Positions 24,492 to 35,984 of a DNA stretch of 64,000 nt are shown one piece after another. The number at the start of each line of letters is the position of its first letter. Position 1 is the stretch's first letter. The translations under genes and the position numbers were made by a program. The DNA comes from Onchocerca lupi (taxonomy: Eukaryota; Nematoda; Chromadorea; Rhabditida; Onchocercidae): contig JAOVVO010000026.1 of the NCBI GenBank assembly GCA_028564675.1, positions 62,001 to 126,000 on the forward strand. The letters are read 5' to 3'. Below the pieces are notes generated by a model, which saw only the letters and a program-made list of their open reading frames with translations, ran no database searches and was not told the DNA's origin.

Positions 24492-26241
24492 GTAATTTTT
24501 TGTTCTGGGAACTCCAGCGTAGTAAATGACACTACAACTCAGTTTTTGGGATATGCTATATTTTTTCATTTAAATTCGGTTAAATTTTATTATTCGGTTA
24601 AATAATATTTTTGGGCCAGAAACCTAATTAATATTTAAGTCTTTTATAAATAATAATGCAAGGGCACTATTTCTATTCATTTCAGCTTTTTGATGAATTA
24701 GTGAGCGAACTGTTGCTTCTTTGTAGAAAAAGGATTTCCGCATTATATTCATGAAATATTTCATTTTGAATATCATTCGATATATATGCCATTCGTGATG
24801 TCGAATGTTCTCTATTCACTTCTTTTTTTTCTTTTTTTTTTTGCATTGTTTTATTAAATCATTAAAATTTATATTTCAAACATAAGTTCTCTGTTTTCAA
24901 GATATTTTATAGGCTTTGAGCCAGGTTCCTGTGCTCCAAACGTCTTTTCTACCCCGTATGTGAATGTCAAATCAAATTCTATCGATATAAGTAAAAAGGT
25001 AAATGTTGGTACCATTGCTGTCACACGATACATAGTGAAGAGAAAGAATTAATTTCGGATGTGAAATGCGAGGAATAAAAGACGTGAATGGTGCAAATGA
25101 ACTTGGCACAGATGTGTCAGGTTTTCTTAATACTACTGATCACTGCTGTAAAAGAAAGTCATATAAATATTCTTTTTTGTTTTGAGAATAGATGAACTTT
25201 GTAACAGTGATGGGATGGATTAAATTTATTGCTGATGTCATAAATATGTATTGGAATGCACGGCCTTGCAGTAATGTTCATGTCGAATGTATTCTCAGGT
25301 TTTCTTTTCTGCTCTTTTAATGTTTTATATTATGCAGTAATAATTTGGTTTGTCATTCCATGTCTAACTTAGCGCCATCTTTTCATTTCGTTCTGGAGTT
25401 TGTTCTTCGCAGAGCTTCTGTTACATAATTTAGCTCCAGGAAATTCATTGCTTTATTTTCACGTTCCTTTTCCTTTGAAATTTCGAATAATTAGATTCAT
25501 TCTCTCTCTTTAAGTTCATTAATCCTACCATTGTTAACAAAGGTCGCATTAGTGCATGAATATTTCTGGATTTCTATTCAGTTTTGACATCTTGAGTAAA
25601 TAGTAGTCAGAACAATTTTTACGTTTTCAGAATATTATTTCTCTAGTTCCTTTCTCATAGGATCCTGGAGTTTTATTAGTTTTTTGGGAAGGAGTCGCTG
25701 CTCCGATTTTCTAAAAATGTTTTGAGATACTGGTAGTTGTGGAATGCGAATTCTTTGAAAATGTATTGTCTTCTCAGAGCTGAAGGGAAGAATTTGTTAT
25801 TTGATTTTATGCAACTTATATATATATATATATAAATTTTTTCGGAGCATTCAAATTTTCATCAATTGTTCACTGATTTTTTATTTTAATCACCGATTCA
25901 TTGAATAAACTTTTGATCTCGCGGAAACTGATACTGTGAACCATGTAATTTGCTTAAGACAAGCATTTTGTTACTTTTTTCTTGAATTAAAATTATTAAC
26001 TCAATTTCCTGCATTCTCATATATTGTTCCACGTTCTCATATATTGTCAAAACAGAGAACAAATTTTAGATGTCAAGTGATGGGAATTTCGAGAAAATGG
26101 TTGTATTTGTTTTAAATATTCATTTCAGGATTCGTTTCACCAGGCATTGGCTATTAGTGAGGATTTGAACAGTATATCCGTGTTGTAATATCTATTGATT
26201 AGAAATACTGCAGTGGCTTATGCTATCTTTCTCTGAGTAAA
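24492..26241. other. Spacer between the STPR-like paralogues
   Basis: Contains the possible alternative last exon of the first gene (24913-24963), an AT microsatellite near 25812-25833, and otherwise AT-rich sequence without a recognisable gene. At its end a 3' splice site at 26213 precedes the second paralogue's start by 28 nt. That leader carries a six-codon upstream ORF at 26220-26240. Confidence 0.5.
24913..24963 (+). other. Possible alternative terminal exon of STPR-like gene A
   Basis: After an acceptor (ttttatag) an in-phase 16-codon exon reads A-L-S-Q-V-P-V-L-Q-T-S-F-L-P-R-M then TGA. It would join a GTAAGC donor inside the annotated last exon (exon end 24404, phase 0), replacing the ending P-P-R-A. 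Splice signals at both ends agree; there is no transcript evidence. Confidence 0.4.
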
Positions 26242-27537
26242 ATGAGCCAACGCGCATTTTTTTCAACCGCTGGTTCGGAAATTATGGGACAGTCACAAAT
26301 TCTTGATGGTTTGTTCGTTTTATTTTATTCAGTTAAGTTCAGTTTTGATAATTCTGATGTCTTTAAAAAGAATTGGTTTGAGAGAATGAAATTACAGGCT
26401 TACCTACAACTAATATAGGTCCTGCTGTGACATCCGTGCAGTTTCAATCGTCTGGTTGTTCAACTTCGGTTCTATATCAGTCCACCGTGACACCAACGTT
26501 TTACACTTCAACTGGATCTCCATTTCATAGTACTGGAGCATTTCTACCTCCAGCTGTCGAGGATCGCAAAGAATATGTATGTTCTGAAACCAGTATTCGA
26601 CATAAATACTTTTCGATTTTTATATTTTTCAAGTTTCTACGATTCAGTTTATTTTAGGTGGCTGTGCTACCAGCTGGTGTTCAAATAAACGATGCTTCGG
26701 GCCTAATACCAGCAAGTGGGAGAGGCACTCTCGCATCCGTAGGAACAGTTGACACTGCCAGTTCAGTTGCTCAGCTTACTGCAGTCCCACTTTCTCATGT
26801 ACAGTTGGCACCTGTACAAGTAAGTCTTGCACTTTCTCTATAAAATACAAGAACTACTTTTGGTCACTAGAACCAATCGCTTTCTGATTGTTTCATATAA
26901 AACTATTCAAATTTGAGTGGGATAATATAAAATACAAAAATTTCTTGATTTTTGATCTGATTTAGGATTACTTGAATTTTTCACTTAATTGTTGACATGG
27001 GTATTAAACAATACATTTTAGTTGGCTAATGATGGACGGTCAAACACTCAACAGCAAATCATATATGAACATTACTATGTTGATCAGCAACATCCATCAA
27101 CGTCGGCAACAATCAGTGCAAATTCACGCGGTCTTCTATCCGAAACCACATCATCTGGAGCTGAAAATGGCAAGTAAGTCAAACGATCAGATTTTATTCA
27201 CATTTTATATTGCAAAAAAGGTTTTTTTCAAAAACTGTACTAGTATCGTTCGATTTCCAAATGTACTACAGAAATATCGACTTTTAGATTTAATGATTTT
27301 GCAGAGATTTTGCAAATAAAAGCGGTAGTAGCGAGACATGTTCATTGAGTGAGTCTGACAATGCTGCTGTGCTACAATTAAAACGGCAAAAACAAGCAGA
27401 TGCGGCACGTCAAAGGTATCAACGAATGACTCTTGAAGAGCGGAAGGAAGTAAATCAGAAACGAACTGAGGCACAGAAACGTAAGCGTCAAAAAGATAAA
27501 GAAGTAAGAATTTTTTGAAGTTAAGTATTTTTAAGCT

Positions 27538-27579
<42 letters not shown>

Positions 27580-30500
27580 GAATAGTAGTTGCAATCTTTC
27601 ATATATTTTAGCTGGAGGAATTGGAATCTTTACTACGACAATCGAAAGATATCGAGGATGATCCGGCAATAAATGAACAATTAAGAGAAAAACGAATACG
27701 TGCTCGGCGTGCGGAGGCCGCTAGATTGCGTTACCAAAGGATGAGTTCGGAAGAAAGACGTGCTTACAATCAGAGAAGACGTTTTCGACAGCTTGGCATT
27801 CAAGGTGGTGATGCTATATTTGCTGCTTTGTTCTTGGTTGTTTTTTCGTGATTAGTGATTAAGAAGGATGCTGGTTTAGAGCAGATTCGAAGAACCATGA
27901 AATAGTTATTTTATAAGCGTGTTTTGCATAACGTTAAGTTCAACAGTAATGAATAAACTAATCCTTCTCTTTTCAAAATTGAATACTTATATATTTGACA
28001 ATCAACTACTTGTTTTTTTTTATTTCTTTCCTATAATTTCTTCCTTGCTCTTTTTATCATGTTATTAATTAGCGTGGTAGAAAAATTAATTTTTGATGTT
28101 ATTATTTGGGCTAAATTAAGAAGTTTAGAAATTGTTCTATTAATTTCTTTTCATATAAGATAACTCATTTCTGAGCATAATATTCAGATTTTCAGAAATC
28201 TAGTCTTATCGCTAACTACTGCATTTTATGTAAAAATTGATGCTTGTTTACAGTGGTACTGAAATGAAGAATCAATAAAGTGTTCAGATGTTAAAAGTTT
28301 TGCTATTCAATTACTGGTTGACAAAACCATTTAATGCTTATTAATTTATTGGCAAATTTTGGCAAGTTTTTATGTTCCGTGATTTTTTTTTATGACGAAA
28401 TGTTTATTTTAAGGTGCAAAGAAGAACGGCATGGATGAAGAAAAGTTGCGACAGCATATCATCGAACAGAATGCTAAAAAAGCCGAAGCAGCAAGATTGC
28501 GTTATCATCGAATGACTGATGAAGAGAAACGTCAGTACAATCAAAGGCGGTAATTTCTCCATAAGTTTTGCAAGATATTTTAAAAGTAATACATGAAAGA
28601 CTAAAAGTTCAGTCAGTAGATTTTAGGAATTATGATAGAAGTTGCGAAAGTTGCAACTTTTGCCTCCAGTAAGATTGAATATTATAAATGGTTTCTTAAA
28701 TTGATGTAAATATCGATCAAGTAATGTCTTTCCGATTATGCTGTCTGGGGGAAAATTTCTCGCATCATACAGTTCATAATTTTCGTACTTTTGACTGTAT
28801 TGATTCTGGAGTTTCCAAGTATGAGATTTTTTATTGTAAATGATTTCTTAGTTTTAGCACGGAAGCGTTTCGTCGCAGACGTATCGAAGAAGAAATATTA
28901 CTGTCGACTCCAGCAGGTCGTATAAGTGCGGAGGCTCTCAACAGAGCTCAGCAAATCATGTTACGTAATGCTAAACGAGCAGAAGCTGCTCGATTACGGT
29001 ATACATTTTTGCTTTTCCAGATTCTGAAAATTTTTGATTTCATACAATTTTATTTTATCTTTTTATATAGTTTGAGTGTTTTGCTAAACCGGTTGAGTAC
29101 ACATCTATTTAACTAGTCGATAGTGAGCATCAGAGCTGACGTGCTTCTGCTCTGTCATTAGAAGGATAACGGTGTGCTAACAATTTAAAAAAGCAAATGC
29201 ACTTGCCCAACTACTTCCAAAAACCATGAACTAATGATTTAAGTTAGCATATATTTTTCAACATACTTTTAAGTTGTCGCCTCTAGTAGTATCACTTTCA
29301 AAATTTCGAATTCTAAGATTGCAGGGGTGGTGAAGCTGCCAAATGCTAAACAGTGGCAAAAAAGCAGCTCGGCACACATATCTAAACTAAGGGTACTGGA
29401 ACCAGTCTGGAATCCAGTTGACATTACTAGAGTCATCCAACCCCAGGATATTTGTGATCAAATGAGATACTGGGAAAGTGTAAATATATGATTTGGAATG
29501 GGAAAGTTAGGAATGCGAAAAAGAATATGTAGTGTTTGCGCAGATCTGGAAATCGGATATTCATTATTTTTTCAAGTGCCTTCGATCAAAGCTATCTATA
29601 TCTATTTTTAGAATTTCAGGTCCCTTTTTTCGTAGTAAGGCTCAGAAGTTTTTGTTGTGAATGCGCGTGTATCATTTATTTTCCCGTCTTGATTATATCA
29701 AAAAAAATTATTCTTTTATTCTTCTAAATAAACGATTTCATTTAGTGTTTGCCTTGTCTATATATTCATCTTAAACATTAATTATCTTCCTTCATGAAAT
29801 CCTTCCCAGTTAGAAGTATATATTGCAGATATCAACGAATGACACCAGAACAGCGACGAGCATATAATCAGAAAAGATCTCGTGCAAAAAAAGAACGCGA
29901 AAGAGTGATGCGTGCTGCATCAGGTTTATTTCTGTATCTTCAAACATTGAGCATAAGAAACAAAGATTTTTTTTCATAAATCGCTCAAATTATTTTGTTC
30001 GAGTTGATATTACGAGCTTGCTTAATTGAATAATAATGATTGCTCGAAACGAAAATTTTTCCCTGAAATGAATGAGCGTTGCAGTCACTGTAATTCGAAA
30101 TTTCAAAGTAGGTTTTCAGAGGATGCCATGTCAAGCTTATCATCATCTATAAATGGAAATGAAAGTTCGGCGCAAATCAACAGCACTAACAGTGCAATGG
30201 AACAGAAGCCAGTGATTGATAGTGTAGTCAGCGAAGAGGTGTTATCCACCTTGGAAAGAGATGTATTGAAACGGACACGACAAGCCAATATGGTGCTAAT
30301 GCGGCAAAAAAGGCTTCCACCTCAGGAACAGTTCGTTATCGTATGTTTTACAATTCTTTTGGATGCAATCATTAAAGTTATAAATAAGTTTTACCATGAA
30401 TTCCAGTACAACGCATATCGTGGTAATATCTTTGCATTAGTCTTCTGAAAGAGGCCTATCATATTTTCAATTAAATCGATAAAACCCATTGATTGTAGTT

Positions 30501-33500
30501 TAGGTTATGCAGTTTTCGATTTAGACTATGTGGAAGCTGCTGAAGCTGAAGTTTCCAGGAAAATAGCGACAATTGTTTGGTCAGACTAGGATGACTTTTG
30601 CTTCTATTTGAATTGCTGTTTTGGGAACTTCTGTTTGGGGTCACCATATGTATACGGCTGTTAAATTTTTGTCTGTATTAGATATAATACAATATGCAGC
30701 TTGAATTTCGTGAGAAATAAATATAAATGATAAAGGAAATGGTGATGAGCTGAGCTAAAATGACTCAAATAAATAAATTTATGGACTGAATGAATTATAA
30801 TAAGTTAAATCTGGATTGTTCTGTAAATAACCTTTAGTGATGCTAATCTTGCGTAATGCTATACATGTAATAAGGGAGAAATGGTGGAAATTGTTTTTTT
30901 TTTTTTATGTTATTCGGAATTTTTGTAGGTGAGTACAAATCCTGATGGTACTCAGACGGTTATCCCAGCAACGACTACCGAAGATGGCAAACAAATATTT
31001 CATATTCCTGCTACAGCAACAACAACAGAAGATGGCAAACAAGTGTTTCATATTCCAGCCATAACACAGCAGCTTATTAATGCTGATCCTAGTACTCTGA
31101 CACTAGTTGATGATTCAAGTAAACTATTAGGAACCGTACAACAGCCACTACAGATAGCATCTGTACCACAACTTCTCGGTTTACCACAGCAACAGCACAG
31201 CAACAGCCATGATCATGGAGAAACGTCGCATCAAGTTTGTGAAGTGTTTTTCGTCTTTAGCAGTCCGAATATTTTAAAAATTTGAGAAATGTTTTGGAAT
31301 TTCTGGTTGAAAAAAAGAGAGACAGCAATACAAAACACAGTCATAATGAAATGAAAAAACATTCGATCATTTGTAGTTGATTTTCTCTATACAACTTATT
31401 TTTATCTTTCCACTTTACAAAATAATATATGTTTAAAGAAATCACCACTTGGATTGAATATCTGATATCAAAGGTAATAAAAGAGCGAAGGTATAGTATA
31501 TGTATCGAGCGTGATAAAAATATTTGTTATAGACTGGTTTAGGAAGTCGTAGGACTTTGAGAAATAGTTACAAGGAAGGAAAAACTGCAAGTAGAAGTAA
31601 ATAAAAATTCTGAACTATACCGATATGATGCACAACTAGAACTTTTGCAACACATCACCACAATTTTTTGGAAACAGCTAAAATATTTTATCTTCATATC
31701 TATATGATAGAGATAAAAAACTATTATTTACAATTTTACTGCGTTACATAAAGGCCTGGTGAATCTCGAAAAATATTTTTTATTTTATCTCGGTCCAAAT
31801 AAAAAAGCAAATTTTCCTGCATGCCAACGAATCATATTCAAACCATTTATTATATATATTTCCTAATTGCATTGAAATTTATTTCTGTCACTTTTTTCAA
31901 AAGCTCAAATTTTAGGTTGCAATGACTCAGCAGCAACAGATAATCCCGCAGCTCGCCGAGTTGCATAATGTACAGGAAAGCGGTGGTGCAGATGATGCGC
32001 AGCATGGGGCTCACGAAAATCAAGTTGATGCGCATGGACAATTGCAAGCACATCAGCAGCAGGGTTCACAGCAACACATGCAGCAACAGACACAACCGCA
32101 ACATATTATCGTAACTTTGCAGGAGCCTCAACAAACGATGCAGCATCAGGTGAGACAAGCATATAACCACCGACAGAATCAATCCGGGAAAAGTATGAAA
32201 AGAATAGAAACACATTATATGATTATATTAAGTAGTAATTTCATCTCAAATTAAAATTTTTGTCAACATATGTTTGATTTCAAGAATTTCCGAAGAAAGT
32301 GGCGCTATTGTTTAATTCTCTTTCATACTTCTGCATTACGTGGTATATTTAGATAATTGTCACCGATTTGAATCAGGCAACCGGAGCTGTTCTTTCAAGT
32401 ATGAGTGGACATGGACGTTCACGCGGTCGTCCTCCGATGTATGCTGCTGCTGCTGCTGCAATTCAGCAACAACAAGGCAATGTGATGCTACCACCAGGAC
32501 AGGCAAATTTTGTAGAGTTTCATTTAATAGTTTGTAATTTATTATTTGTTGCTTTGCTTGACAAATGTTTGTCATCTAATTTTTCATTTAAATTTTTTTC
32601 AGTATCAAGAATATTTATTAATCTTCAGGTTACAATAACAGCAACACCGATGATAAACGAAACGGAAATAAAGCCTCCATATCGAGTAACTGCTCCACGT
32701 CATATGAATACAACGCCAAGCAGAAGAGATATTTTAGCGGTTGCGACTGCAGCATCAGTTGGGCCAACAGCAGGAATTTCTCCCGAACAAAAGTTGGAGA
32801 TGCAAAGGGCAAAGCGAGCAGAGCGGGCCAGGTAATTTATCTTATGCACAAGTTGTCAATTTAATCTTATTTAAATTTACTATCAAATGTTTTGAATAAT
32901 TTTTTGTGTTGAAAGCTATAGAATTGTCAGGTTACGTTATCATAATATGTCCGCTGAGGAGCGACGCAATTTTAATGCGCGTCGTGCTAAAGCTTTGCGG
33001 ACAGCTCGTATGAGAGATGACGAATTGTGTCGAATGGCGGAAAGAGCTCAAATGTCTGGCACTACTTTGGACGCAGATTTGATGATACAGGTATGCTCTC
33101 TTCTATATCAATTTAATGAGGATATAAATTGATCCTAAATTATTATTGTATTTAAGGATTGAAAATTATTGTGGGAGCGAATTTGTCTTTCCGGTTTTCA
33201 GGTAGCCGAAGCACAACGCCGTCGTGCAAAACGAGCAGAAGCAGCTCGATTGAAATACCATAGAATGAGCAGTGAAGAACGACGCCAATATAATGCAATG
33301 AGGGATGCACAAAGACGTCAGAGGCTGGTATTATATAAAAGAGTCCAACCGTGAGAATGAATTTTAATTACTGGTCCCATGATTATGTATAAATCCTCAC
33401 GAAACTATTTATAGAAAAAGACAAAAGGAAGAACAAGAACTGATGGAACGTGAGCGTCAACAACAGGAACAACAGCAACAACAGCAACAACAACAGCAAA

Positions 33501-34145
33501 ACGAAATTCATCAAGAGACCCGTGAACAGGTTTACTATTTGAATAGATTTTGATTGATCAAGACTGTCTTTAATAAATTTTCTATCATCTCCTGTTTCAC
33601 GGAGTCTGATAAATGATTTCTTGAATTTACACAAAACTGAATAGGTAAATCTTTTTGATCGAAATATATCCCTTTATTAAATTTTTTATCATAGTATATG
33701 TTGTATCATACAAAAACTTAGTAAATTGTAGACAGCTTGAATGTGTTAATAATGCCGTATTACTCACAAATTTTGATATTTGTTTCAAGTGTGTTAAATA
33801 TAAACTAATGATGTTATCAGCTGATGATGAATGGTAAATTTTAAAGTGTCTAGTCTCATTTCGGAGTCGAATGAACCATTGGGTGCGCTCTAGGAGGTTT
33901 AAGACTAAAGTTTAATTGGGTTTATGATATCAACAAATATCAGCAGCTTCCTGACAATTGCAAACTATACTGATACTTCGCGCATACTTTTTACATTTAT
34001 ATTGCTCATGAAATTTGTTAATTTAATACATTTCATTGCTAATTTGCAGGATACCAATCGTGAAGGCAATAACGAACAAATTCTCTATGATTCATACATT
34101 CGCTATGATAGTCAAATGGATCATGGTTGGGCAGTACAAAGTTGA
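26242..34145 (+). CDS. STPR-like repeat protein with AT-hook, paralogue B
   Basis: Eighteen exons join in phase to 988 aa: 26242-26308, 26398-26576, 26658-26819, 27022-27173, 27305-27503, 27612-27804, 28414-28549, 28858-28998, 29829-29923, 30120-30340, 30929-31234, 31916-32149, 32353-32511, 32629-32831, 32931-33090, 33202-33350, 33415-33529, 34050-34145. Six repeats of the form R-A-E-A-A-R-L-R-Y-x-R-M-S-x-E-E-R-R-x-Y occur in two blocks, four at about 215-430 and two at about 808-900. Between them are a duplicated T-T-E-D-G-K-Q-x-F-H-I-P-A unit, a Gln/His-rich region and an AT-hook (R-S-R-G-R-P-P, about 717-723). Poly-Gln lies at about 935-948. Basic repeats plus an AT-hook imply a chromatin or DNA-binding factor (inference). 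The last repeat exon runs to 33350, which keeps phase with the poly-Gln exon. Confidence 0.85.
27539..27575. repeat. AT dinucleotide microsatellite in an intron
   Basis: An uninterrupted (AT)n tract of about 36 nt between exons 5 and 6 of STPR-like gene B. Confidence 0.9.
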
Positions 34146-35984
34146 AGTATTTGTTATGATGCAGACTTGTTTATGGAACCGCTCAAACCCAGTAAAATCC
34201 ATGTACCGTTACGGGTAATCCAGATTGTCCATCAACATCTGTTTGTTGCTTTATGTTTAATCTTTATTTTGCTAAAATGATTGGTTTGTTCAAATTTTAG
34301 CTGTTGATTTTTGTTCATCTAGTTTAAATTTTGCTATACTTTGCAAGTATGGAATTGTTTTACTGTTAATTTTTTCAAATCTTGTAATTGAGTACATAAG
34401 GTCCCTTCCTTTGAAAGAAGTTACCTTCATTCTCATCGCAAGTCTGTCGCGTTTATTTATAATAGAAATATTTTTTTTTTGGAGGGATTAGTCATTTTCA
34501 TCATAGTCGCGTAAATAGGAGAAAACATCTACCATTTCTAGCTCTTTGATTAGCCTACTTATTTGACTTGTACAGAAGTTCTCGCTCAGTTCAAACACTT
34601 TTTAAGGATAGAATCAGATTATCAGGAAATTTTGTTATTTTTAACGTTTAATTTTCATTCCTCAAAGTCTGAAACAAAATTGTGCGAAATAATTACAAAA
34701 ATGCCGCGATGGGTTATACTAGTTTTGCGTTAATAAGCTTCTTCCTTCAAATTTACTTGTTGCTTTTTGACATCTTTTGCTATTATTTTAGAATTTTGTG
34801 GACGTAAAAGTCTCCATGGGACATAGAACAGGTTCAGTTTACTGTTGTCCTTCCATATTATTATTCTGTGTGGCTTGAATTCTTCGAAATGGTTTCAGAT
34901 CTATTATGAAAGTATTTTTCGGAATATTTTGATATTTTTTATTCTTTGAAATGTAATATTTTAGTATTCCAACTTCCTTATTTCTTCATTTCATATATGC
35001 ATTTCGCGTGACTTCCTTTCTGCTGTTCCTTCTATTCTAATATTTGATCGCCTTCTCCATAGTTTTACCATTGTATAATGAATGTTTCGTCCTGTTCTTT
35101 TAATGAAGATACTCAGTTTCAGATTGTTCCATAAACTGTCTATCATAAAACATAAGGGCACTGATTGAAGGGAATAGAATTAGACTGAACAGTTACCTAC
35201 CTGCATTCTATGTATTCGAAATTGCGCCTGTAAGGCCAGCATATTCGATTCTTATGCTAAGTGCTCAGAATTTTTAAATTTGGCGCTGTTCACAATAGTC
35301 GCGGTCAAAGGGTACACAAGAGATACGAATTCATTATCAAATTCAGCCGATATTTACACAGCACCTGCTCATCCGCTTTCCTGAAGCCTATAGATCACAT
35401 CTTGTTAAATATAATTTTGTCTACTTCCGGTTAAATCGGAACATTTGAAAACTCTACGATTCGAAATATCAGTGCTTTATATTTCAAAAAAGTAAAAGTT
35501 CCGGCATTATATCTATTTCTTTCTTTTCGCATAAATACAAACCAGGAAGGAATGTCACATTGATCAGTGATAGACTTAATACCGAATATACTGCAATAAA
35601 TTCAATCATGTATAAATCAAAACCTAATTCCAGAATTCAAAAAAGATATGATTATACTTACTATAAAAGATATTGCAATATTTGACTAGTAACATGTTAT
35701 TTATTGGGACAAAAGCAAAAGGGAACGGAATCTTAATAATCTCATTTATTATTTAAATGATTGTAAAGAAGATCGCGTTAGATCGCTGTTTTCAAAAATA
35801 GTAACTGAAAAGTTTTAAAGAGTTCTAAATACAATAGATGTACAAATTGAAATGCACTGAATATCTGCTGACTGAAGTATTCAGTGCAGTTAAATGGTCA
35901 TCAAAATGTTGGATTATTCCTCGACGGAAGTAACAAGCAATCTAAATTTCCCGACCACAAGATCTTGCAGAACTTTTGTGAGAT
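34146..35984. other. Convergent 3' spacer between STPR-like gene B and RIOK3
   Basis: Two converging genes end here. The sequence is AT-rich and free of recognisable exons. It presumably holds both 3' UTRs. Confidence 0.5.

Noticed and set aside
27205..27669. Minus-strand ORF of 154 codons
   Set aside because: It is antisense to STPR-like exons 5-6 and runs through an AT microsatellite (Tyr-Ile repeats); it is an artefact.
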